A program made the translations under genes and the position numbers. From Balamuthia mandrillaris (lineage: Eukaryota > Discosea > Longamoebia > Balamuthiidae), in assembly GCA_031835245.1 (NCBI GenBank), contig JAVKOQ010000003.1:533001-597000 (forward strand): a DNA stretch of 64,000 nucleotides. The letters are read 5' to 3'. The notes below the pieces were generated by a model. It worked only from the letters and a program-made list of their open reading frames with translations, was not told where the DNA came from and searched no databases. This document shows positions 55,910 to 64,000 of this stretch, piece after piece (within the stretch, counting starts at the first letter, position 1; each line of letters begins with the position of its first letter).

Positions 55910-57914
55910 ATGATTAGACACTCCACACGGTCTCCATTCGGGTGGATGACCAACATGGTGTTCGTGGGCCGTATGTTTGTGGTGCTGAGCTTGGTGGGCT
56001 CCGTAATGATGTTCTTTGCCATTTGGAACCTCGACTCCCACGAGAGGAGCAACACCCTTGTTGCTGATGTTCAAAAGAGCGAGCTGCAGATGCGTATGTC
56101 ACTCTCCTCTTGCTGCTCTTCTTCTCTCCTGTCACTCCTTCGCTTCGGCACTGGATTGAATGTTCTCTTCTTACTCTCTCCTCATTCCTCTCACCCACTC
56201 TCTTTTCTTCTCGCTCCTCTTTCTTCTCTCTTCTCGTTGCAAATAGGCGATAAGATGGAGGAAATGTTTCACAAGATGGAGGATCTCTCTGCGCAGCTGG
56301 AGACCATCAAAAAGGGCATGACCAACAACTTGTTCCATTACTTCAATGAGAACGAGTGGCCAGATCTATGGGGTACCACGCCCCGGCCCCACTCCTTTGA
56401 CAAAGAGCCCACTGCTGGAAGCACCATTCCGTATTGGTACGTCTCCACCTTCATTTTCAAAGAGCACGCGTTGTGGCTTATTGTTAACGCTCTCGCTTTT
56501 GTTTCACCTTTTCCGTAATAAGGTTGAGAGAGGAGATAAGAAACACGCCAATCGTATATACATTTGTGAATGGTTCCATTCCCGAGTATAGAGAACAGAG
56601 GAAAAAGTATTGCCCCATTTCTCCACCAGAACGTTGCGTTGGTGGTGGCAGAGACAGGTAATTCAGCCTCTCTCTCCTCTCTTATGATCGTTAAACTCAC
56701 TGTTTCATTTATCACAAATCAGAACCAACGACGAATTGCGTTACTCCCTTCGCAGTCTTCAGAAAAACATTCCCTGGCACAAAGGCCATATCTACATCGT
56801 GGCTCCCAAAGACCACCACCCCTATTGGCTCAATGTCTCTCATCCTCGCATCCACATGGTGGATCAGGAGGACCTCTTCCCCGATGATATAAGAGAGCAT
56901 CTTCCGACCTTTAGTTCAACAGCCATCGAACCTCATCTCTGGCGTGCAGTCCCTGAGGGTACTAGGAACTTTATTTACATCAACGACGATTGTTTTATAG
57001 GTCAACCCATGCGTCCTGTTGACTTCTTCACTTCCACTGGCCAGTAAGTCTTTTTCTTACTTCTTTCATTTATTGTATTTTATGTTATTTATTTGTTTAT
57101 TCTTATTATTTGCTTTTGGTCAATCTTTCTCTTGCTTTTTCTGCTAACAACTCATACAAACAGAGGAAACGTATTGTATCTGGAACCGTCAGTAGTGCAC
57201 GCCACCCAAAAGAAATGGGAGGAGTGGAACGAAAAGCATCAAAAGATCTGGTTGGCTGGCGTTTACAAGAGCATCCTTCGCATCAAAGAGCGGTTCCCTG
57301 ATACACCGGGACAACCCACCACGTATCACTTCTTGAAGCATGCGCCATTCGTTATTAACCGAGAAGCTCTTAAGAATATCAGCACGGTATGCACCTCTTC
57401 CTATTTCCTATTTTTTTACTTTAAGGGGCTTCTCTTTTCTGGATTCTCATTCATTGATCCTTTCTGTTTTCGCTCCAATAGATTTGGCATGAAGACTTCA
57501 AGACAACAGCAGCGCATCGGTTCAGGCACACAGACGACGTATTTGCGGTGTGGATGCACACATACTATGTCTACCACACTTTCCCCAAATCTCAATTCAG
57601 AGTGTGGAATGTTGAGGTGAGCTGTTCTTCCCTCCTCTTCTTCCTCAATTTTTATTGTACTTACATCTTTTGCAACAAAACAGAACGGAAAAACAGCAAT
57701 GAAATTGTTTAAAGCGACAGCCAAGGTGGAGGAGTTCCAACAGACGATCGAATGGATACGAGAGAACAAGCCCATCATCTACACCATCAACGACAGCGGC
57801 TACGGCAAGCCCGTCGCGGAGCTCTTCTCTGAATTCATGGAAGCGGAGTTCCCACAGCCCTCCATTTTTGAGCGCCGCGATCAACTGCCAACAACAACTT
57901 CTCCACGTAAATAA
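55910..57914 (+). CDS. Stealth-family sugar-phosphate transferase (type II membrane protein)
   Basis: About seven exons. N-terminal TM anchor GRMFVVLSLVGSVMMFFAIW, then a coiled stem (RDKMEEMFHKMEDLSAQLET). The catalytic region has the four Stealth blocks: CR1 TPIVYTFVNGSIPEYR (family: DIVYTWVDGSD); CR2 TNDELRYSLRSLQKNIPWHK with FIYINDDCFIG; CR3 HAPFVINREALKNI followed by WHEDFKTTAAHRFR; and CR4 around NKPIIYTINDS. The family includes GlcNAc-1-phosphotransferase GNPTAB and bacterial capsule transferases, which move a sugar phosphate to a glycan. Golgi location fits the type II anchor. In CR1, the usual W and D (YTWVDGS) are F and N. Substrate is unknown. Introns contain T-rich sequence. Confidence 0.85.
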
Positions 57915-58024
57915 CCTTTCTCTCTCTCTCTTTTGTTTATTTTTGTTTTTAAAGTCCGCCACACCGAGAAAAAAATAATAAGAAACTTTATTTATTTTTT
58001 ACACAAGAAGCTTCTTTATGTTTT

Positions 58025-58056
58025 CGTTTGTGGTTGTGGTTGTGGTTGTGGTTGTT
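58025..58056. repeat. (GTGGTT)n short tandem repeat at a convergent gene end
   Basis: About five GTGGTT units directly beside the glutathione peroxidase stop codon. Confidence 0.85.
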
Positions 58057-58058
58057 GT

Positions 58059-58178
58059 TCATTCTTTTGGGGGTGATGGCTGTTGAAGAGCGGAGATGAT
58101 GTGCTGTTCGGTGGCGTTGGGCGTTGTGTTGGTGCCAAATCGTTGAAGTGGCTTGCCATCTCTTCCTATCAAGAACTG

Positions 58179-58229
<51 letters not shown>

Positions 58230-59217
58230 AGAAGCATTCTTTCGTTTAGCATACAAAAGACAAAGAGCAGGAAAGAGGGGTGCGGTGACAAGAGGAAGGA
58301 TAAGAACACGAAGATTGCTGGGAACAAACCTTGGTGAAGTTCCATTTGATGTCGGTGGTGCCCAGCACGCCTGGAAGCGTCTCTTTCAGATACTTGAACA
58401 AGGGATGCGTGTTTGGCCCGTTCACCTCCACCTGTTTTTGCAGATATAAAAATCAGCATGTAGTTTCTTCTCTTTCGTTCTCTGCCTCTCTCTCTTCTCT
58501 CTCTCTCTCTCTTGAACCTTGTCGAACACAGGGAAGGTAACAGGGGGCTCAAAGTCCTTGAGAAACAGTTTGATGTCCTCGTTGCTCCCTGGCTCCTGCT
58601 TACCAAACTGGTTGCAAGGAAAGCCCAAGACCACCAACCCTTTTTTTTTCCAAACATCAAACATCAATCACTCTTCAGCGATTCGATCGACAAAAAAAAA
58701 AAATCTGAAAGAAAGAAACACATCGAACCTTGATCTTTGTACTTTTGGTACAATTGCTCCAGCTGCGTGTAGTGGCAGTTGGTGGCGCCGCACAGAGAGG
58801 CCACGTTCACAATGACCAGCACTTTCCCCTTGTACCGAGCCAGGTCCACGGGCTGGCCATCCATGTCCAACACCGTGAAATCATAAATGCTGTTGATGGC
58901 GCCTCCTCTCTCTTGATGATAAGAATGGGCGTGCACGTTGGTCGTGGCTGCGGAGAGAAGAAGAGCGCCCCCTCCAACCACCACCACCGTGCTCGCGCGA
59001 AGCAGGGATGAGGAGGCTGAGGAAAACATCCATCGATTCGTTTTGTGTCTTTGAGGAAGAGCTGCGCGGGTACTGAACGAACGAGGAGGAGGAGAGGGGA
59101 GGGATCGAAAGGAAGAACCAGGACAAGGAGTAAGGAAAGAAGAGCCTCCTCCATGGAAGGCTCTCAGCGAGCAAGTCGACGGCGTGGCGGTGGTACGCAG
59201 GGCTGCTGCTGCTTTCA
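58059..59217 (-). CDS. Glutathione peroxidase (cysteine type), probably organellar
   Basis: About five exons. The N-terminus ([20 protein letters not shown] ... [20 protein letters not shown]) is long, Ser/Arg-rich and then hydrophobic, and looks like an organellar or secretory leader. The thioredoxin-fold domain has [39 protein letters not shown] with the catalytic Cys in place of selenocysteine, [17 protein letters not shown], and DIKWNFTKV followed by [14 protein letters not shown]. The conserved WNF(T/S)KF region and the resolving-Cys region are present. It reduces hydroperoxides using thioredoxin or glutathione. GA tracts (CT on sense) lie in the last intron and upstream of the start; the intron at 58490-58512 has the opposite polarity. 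Stop is TGA at 58061-58059. Confidence 0.9.
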
Positions 59218-59302
59218 TTTTTTCTGTATTATTGTCTCTCAAAAGAAGAATGAAGCCAGCGGTGAAGGAGAACAACGAAGGATGAAAGAAAGAGGAGGGA
59301 AG

Positions 59303-59309
<7 letters not shown>

Positions 59310-59353
<44 letters not shown>

Positions 59354-59361
59354 AACAAAAA

Positions 59362-59396
<35 letters not shown>
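59310..59396. repeat. Two (GA)n tracts upstream of the peroxidase start
   Basis: 59313-59349 and 59367-59393, separated by AAACAAAAAAGA. They are in the short gap between the glutathione peroxidase start and the end of the next minus-strand gene. Confidence 0.9.
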
Positions 59397-59398
<2 letters not shown>

Positions 59399-59443
59399 AA
59401 TAAAAAGATCTTTTGGTGTTGTTTTTATTGTTTGGCTGTTCAT

Positions 59444-60543
59444 TTAGGAGAGGTCGGCGGCCTTGATGAACTGCCTGAGGTCAAAGTTGATGGCGGTGCC
59501 GGGGGAGCCCGCCAGGGTGCCGCTCAATGGCGTCCTGGTGAAGGAGAGGGCCAGGGTGGCGGCGCGGCTGCTGCACACCTCCTCCTTGGCGCCCAGTTCA
59601 AAGTGGTCCTCATCCGATGAGACTGTTCGCCAAGCGAGCAGAGTGGAGAGGCGGAGGTGAGCACAAAGGGGAGCCGATGGTTAGGGAAAGGGGAGCGTTG
59701 GTAGGTGAGCGGAACGAGAGTGAATGGATAGAAGTTCAAAACGTACATTTGATGGTTTGCAGCCACCCAACAGCACAACGCTTCTTTAGCGTGAGCTCCT
59801 CACACTCAATGCTGGAAACATCCTCCTCCAGGCCCACTTTGTGGGTTACATGAATGAAAATGAGAAACGCAGGTCAAGAGGACGAGAGAACGAGAAGGAG
59901 AGGACGGTGTAAAGAGAACAAGAACAGATGCCGAGAGGTATGATAAGTGAGATGCTGCACAAGAGAATGTTGACAGTAAAGAAAAGGGACACCCAAAGGG
60001 GAGGAAAGATGCTTACGCTCAAAGGTCATGGTCGCCCAGAAGCAGTCCAAGCTGGCGAGATATTCCCGCCCATAGGAACTGGTTGCCGTGAGAGATTCGA
60101 AGCTTTGAGGAAGGTTGAGGTCGAAAGCTCCCGCTATGAGGACGCTAGCAGCACCGATCTCCCAGTGGCCTTCCACGTGGTGCCGCATGGCAAGACGAGA
60201 GCACACCGCGTCCTCAAAGTAATCTGTTTGGAGTTGAATCGAAACTGGCGTTAAATAACGTTCTAAGCAGGTAGAATAAGGCATACCAGTGTTGTACTCG
60301 TAAGAGCCATCCTTGTTGAACGTCACCACATCTTTTACCCAAAACGAATCTCTCCCAGCCTCACATCCCGTTTCAAACGATCCAGCGAGTACTTTTAACG
60401 TTTTTTGACATCACGTTTTAATGTTAACCCACTTTTTTTGTTACTTAGGGATAAAAAAAAGCGTCATACCGCTTACGTCAAGACCCTGGCAGGACGCAAT
60501 GAGCAACGCACCACAAATGAACGCCAGCAATTGAGCCTTCATT
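59444..60543 (-). CDS. Small secreted protein, family not recognised
   Basis: About four exons. A clear signal peptide (MKAQLLAFICGALLIASCQG) is followed by a soluble domain of ~230 residues: RDSFWVKDVVTFNKDGSY, EYNTGMPYSTCLERYLTP, FEDAVCSRLAMRHHVEGHW EIG, SLDCFWATMTF, IECEELTLKKRCAVGW and EVCSSRAATLALSF. Alternating hydrophobic strands and spaced cysteines suggest a beta-barrel or lipocalin/APCDD1-like fold, but I do not recognise a family. It has no TM after the signal peptide, so it should be secreted or lysosomal. It shares a bidirectional promoter region with TPK (start 60795). Confidence 0.6.
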
Positions 60544-60635
60544 TTGTCCTTTTCCCCCCTTTTGTCTCTCTCACCTACACTTTCTTTTAACGCTTGCGAC
60601 GCTTCAGAATCAAACCAAATAAGGAAGGTCTTTGC

Positions 60636-60646
60636 TGATTGGTCCA
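60636..60646. promoter_or_regulatory. CCAAT-type box in a bidirectional promoter
   Basis: GATTGGTCC sits 97 bases from the secreted-protein start (60543, minus strand) and 155 bases from the TPK start (60795, plus strand). The same GATTGGTCC precedes the Ras gene at 3485. Confidence 0.4.
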
Positions 60647-60794
60647 AACTAACCATTAGATTTGAAGGAGACGAGAGAGGACACGAGACACTTCATATGA
60701 TAAGAGAGTGGACACGAGCAAGGACGGGATCCATCACCTGAAACAAGCCCACCGGGCAGGAGAGTGAAACAAACAAGAAACAGGAAAAAAAAAG

Positions 60795-62405
60795 ATGAGA
60801 AGAACGTATGGTGTGCTCTCTTCTGTGGCTCTCAACCAACGTGAGCGTTTGTGTGGTCTGGATCCACGGACCACCTCTTTTGTGCTCTTTGTCACTGCCG
60901 CTCAGCGGTTGCCAACGCGCCACTACACCAAAGCAACTTCATCAACCTCCACGCAGACCACCACAACAACATGGGATTGCTGCCCGTTTTTTCCTCGCGT
61001 GGAAGGAAAGGCAAGAGAAGAAGATGAAAGAACCAATGGCGAAAAATGTTTGGTTGGAGGGGGAGAAACGTCGGCGGTGGTGGTGGTGGATCGTCCCTTG
61101 TACCCCGACAGGCCCAACTACGCCCATTACCTCACCATTTTCTCCAACCTGTGGCACAATGGTTATCACCTCCGCTGCCTTCTCTCGTTCTCTCTTCTAT
61201 TCTCCTCAGAACTTAGCTCTTCTTCTTGTTCTTGTTCTTCTTCTTCTTGTTCTTCTTCTTCCTCTTCCTCCTCCTCCTCCTCCTCCTCCTCCTCTTCACC
61301 TCTTCCTTATTCTTTCTTCTCCTGACCTTGTTGTTTGTTGCAAAAAAAAAAAACGAACAGCACAGCTGAGGGTATGCGCGGACGGCGGTGCCAACCGGGT
61401 GCACGCCCTCTCCAAAGAGAGCTATGTGCCCGATTTCATCATAGGGGACTTGGACTCTGCCAGGGATGACGTCTTGGACTATTACACCAACACCAAGGTT
61501 TGCCCTCTCAGTGTTTTCTCTCGTTATCCATAGTAGCTTCTTTCTTTCCTCTCCTGTGGTGTTTATTATGGTCGGCTGTTGCTGTTTGTTGACGGACAAA
61601 GAAATAACAACAGGGCACTCAATTGTTAAGAGTGGCAGAGCAGGAGACAACAGACCTCGATAAGTGCATACGTACCATTTGGGAACTCGAAAACAAACGC
61701 TCTGTACATGTACCATGTCTTCTTTTGTTTCCGCTTCTTTGCTTCATCTTCTACTCCTCCTCCATCTCCTTTAGATCTTGTCAGTTCTTGTTATATCCTT
61801 CGTTCGTGTTTCTTTCTCCTCCTTCCTTCTTCAACTTGAGGAGAACTGCTAAAAGCTTCTGCAAAAGTATAAATACATATACATATTCGGTGGATTTGGA
61901 GGTAACTTCACGCAAGAGCTATCCAACCTCAATGTGTTGTACAAGTACTCTCCCCGTAAATTGATTCTAGTTTCCCCGTTGAACGTTGGGTTTGTTCTTC
62001 ATCCTGGAAGACATGTCATCGTTGTGCCTCCTACCGGTATCTTTTCTTTCCTTCATATTGTTTGACTGTGATGACCGTCCCAAAAATTTTAACTTTGAAA
62101 TGATCACAGAGGTAATGGAGAGCACAAAGCCCATTCAATGTGGGCTTCTACCGATTGGAGGGTCCTGCGTAGGCATTACCACTTCAGGGCTGCGGTGGAA
62201 TCTAGGAGGTAATCGCTCATCTCGCCATCTCTCTTCCTTCGTGCTTTTCTCTAATGCTGTTTCAGATAACACGGAGCTACGGTTCGGCGGGTTGATCAGC
62301 ACTTCCAACGAGATTGCTGACAGGGACGGCAGAGTGGTCGTGAATACGCCCAACAACGTCTTTTGGACGTTGGACTTTCGGAAGTACCTGGCCATCACCC
62401 CATAG
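60795..62405 (+). CDS. TPK1: Thiamine pyrophosphokinase
   Basis: About six exons. The N-terminus (MRRTYGVLSSVALNQRERLC ... TRHYTKATSS) is basic and Ser/Thr-rich, as for a mitochondrial leader. Catalytic core: RVCADGGANRVHAL, DFIIGDLDSARDDV, QETTDLDKCIRTIW, GGFGGNFTQELSNLNVLYK, and a C-terminal CGLLPIGGSCVGITTSGLRW ... LRFGGLISTSNE and NNVFWTLDFR. The enzyme makes thiamine diphosphate from thiamine and ATP. The usual GGRFDQ-type turn is GGNFTQ here, with the Arg and Asp replaced; other motifs are intact. The exon joining near 61860-61905 is read from GTATAAATACATATACAT onward and its acceptor is uncertain. AATAAA follows the stop by ~6 bases. One intron holds TTC/CTC tracts at 61216-61300. Confidence 0.85.
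61216..61302 (+). repeat. (TTC)n/(CTC)n tract in a TPK intron
   Basis: TTC/GTTCTT units followed by CCTCCTCCT units, pyrimidine-rich on the sense strand. Confidence 0.9.
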
Positions 62406-62604
62406 CCTGCAATAAAACGAGTCTCAATATAATAGGTTGGTTTAATATCTTCTTCTAATATCAATATAATAGGTTCATCGTAAAGACAGAAAATAAAGGA
62501 TAATAGTATGTTCAATCGAGGATATTAGATTCCAAATATATTATGTTCCAGTGCGAAGTGGATTTAGGATAATAGGACAAGCAACAAAAAGGGGAGCAAA
62601 GAAG

Positions 62605-63215
62605 ATGGAAGAAGAGCAAGAAGCCATCAAGCGAAGGGCCATCGAGCTCGCCCGGCGGCACGTCGCCCACCACATCAGCTCCTCCGTGTTCTTGTACCAA
62701 CAGCAGGACCTGTTGCGGGCCTGCCCTCCGCCTCATGAAAATCCCCCTGGCGCCGACCCAGAAAGGGCCAAAGAGCAAAGCCAAGCCGTGGCGTTGCTTC
62801 AATCCCGCTGCGAGAAGCTGTGGGGTGAACTGGTGCGAAAGAAGAAAGAGCTGGAGTCGTTGGATGAACAAATAGTGGCAGCTGCGCAAGCTTCTCGTTC
62901 CTCTTCTTCGTCCTTGTCCTCGTCAACCGCATCAGGTAGCGGTGGTAGGCCGGTCATAGCAAATGATCATCTGCAAGAAAGGATGGCGCGGCTAAGGGGT
63001 GAGAACAGGAACAAAGGCAAGGAAAAGATGGACGATGCCTCTGTGGCCATGGATGTGGAGAAGGCAAAGCAAAGGGCGAAAGCCTCCGTAATGGAGGAGG
63101 AGGAGAGGTCCGCCACAGCAACCACCGAGCAGGCCGCTCGCGGCACGGAAGCAGCAGAGGAGGAAGAGATGGGACCACGACATATGCTTATGGAGGTAAT
63201 TTTTAATGGTTATTT

Positions 63216-63276
<61 letters not shown>

Positions 63277-63827
63277 TCTCTCTCTCCTTTGTTGTCTGAC
63301 ATGGAAGATGGCGGAGCACAGCGGCTAGCTATGTTGGAACTTAAGAAGCTTCAACTGGTCGCCGAGGTTGAACAAGCCAAGAAAGATACCACTGTAGAAA
63401 GTATGCTCTTTTCTCTTATTCTTTCTCTCTCTCTATTTCTTATTCATGTTTGCCAAATACAAGCGGAATCAGAGGAAGTGTTGAAAGCACGTTACGTGGA
63501 AATGGCCAAAGAGGACTTGAAGCAATTGAACGAGACTATGTCTTACATGCGCGACGAGATTGAGTACCAACGCGCCAGATTGGCAAGGTTCTTGTCTTCT
63601 TCTACTTAAGCCTATTCTCCACCGATTCCATCCTCCTATTCTACTCCTTCCTATTCTTTTTCTTCTCCTTCATCTTGTCTTACAGCTGCATTGCTTATTG
63701 GTTCTTTTAACCCACAGGGAACAACAAAGAGAAAGAGAAAATAAAGTAATCCACGAACAGCTTTTAGCTAAACTAGCACAGCAAGAAGAACAAGCCAGCA
63801 AGCTTCCTCCCAACCCCATCGCCTCAA

Positions 63828-63873
<46 letters not shown>

Positions 63874-64000
63874 GCCTCCGCTAACCTTCGTTCTCCGTAT
63901 CAAACAAAAAAAAAAGGATGCAGCAACTTTTGGCGAAGAAAAAACACTATGAACAACAAAACAGCAGGTGGACGAGAGAACTCATTCGCTTCATCGACAC
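62605..64000 (+). CDS. Coiled-coil protein, partial at window end (possible CENP-K-like)
   Basis: At least five exons; the gene runs off the right edge. It starts MEEEQEAIKRRAIELARR. Helical and coiled stretches dominate: VALLQSRCEKLWGELVRKKK, LAMLELKKLQLVAEVEQAKK, VLKARYVEMAKEDLKQLNE, REQQRERENKVIHEQLLAKL and KKHYEQQNSRWTRELIRFID. A Ser-rich and Glu/Lys-rich low-complexity linker separates the first two. The late RELIRFID-type end before the cut resembles kinetochore CENP-K proteins (a coiled coil then a short Leu/Phe motif), but this is a weak guess. Introns near 63218-63278 and 63830-63880 carry (CT)n on the sense strand. Confidence 0.5.

Overview
The window is protist nuclear DNA of about 45% GC. 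It carries intron-rich, densely packed genes with short GT-AG introns and no operons, tRNA, rRNA, CRISPR or intact transposon that I can see. The gene mix points to Amoebozoa: leucine-rich-repeat dual-specificity phosphatase, Frizzled/Smoothened-like 7TM receptor, F-box/ankyrin proteins, S53 sedolisin, Stealth-family glycan phosphotransferase and a receptor kinase with a tyrosine-kinase-type catalytic loop. A discosean such as the Acanthamoeba/Balamuthia lineage is my guess. This is inferred from gene content only.

Layout. 0-9 kb: a C2/permuted-NlpC-P60 protein (+), a Ras GTPase (-), a rhomboid protease (-) and a large LIN9/ALWAYS EARLY (DREAM/MuvB) gene (-). 9.5-13.3 kb: a transmembrane receptor kinase with an FG-GAP ectodomain (+). 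13.6-25.7 kb, all on the minus strand: COX10 haem O synthase, a serine/threonine dehydratase, an ATC-hydrolase-like protein, a secreted S53 peptidase, an LRR-DSP phosphatase and a Cys/Met-metabolism PLP enzyme. 26.8-35 kb (+): an inositol polyphosphate kinase, an F-box/PEX5-like TPR gene and a C2-RasGAP. 35.3-42.2 kb (-): Frizzled-like receptor, AidB/ACAD11-like acyl-CoA dehydrogenase and an ankyrin-type repeat protein. 42.6-45.6 kb (+): a SAP/CW-like/PP2C phosphatase. 45.8-47.2 kb (-): SPFH protein. 47.7-50.8 kb (+): GPI transamidase subunit GAA1. 50.8-52.2 kb (-): F-box/ankyrin protein. 53-58 kb (+): phosphate carrier, thiamine-binding (MTH1187-type) protein and Stealth protein. 58-60.5 kb (-): glutathione peroxidase and an unrecognised secreted protein. 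60.8-64 kb (+): thiamine pyrophosphokinase and a coiled-coil gene running off the window.

Themes. Several products belong to signalling (Ras, RasGAP, receptor kinase, Frizzled-like, IP kinase, two phosphatases), mitochondrial metabolism (COX10, phosphate carrier, probably TPK and GPx leaders) and the secretory pathway (rhomboid, GAA1, Stealth). They are neighbours, not an evident pathway cluster.

The most unusual features are non-coding. Introns are loaded with (CT)n, (TTC)n, (GTTCTT)n or (GAAA)n tracts that are pyrimidine-rich almost always on the sense strand. A perfect 29-bp inverted repeat lies at 55301-55380 next to a diverged direct repeat. A TGTCGACA palindrome recurs in intergenic DNA. 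A broken partial copy of GAA1 lies at about 52.5 kb.
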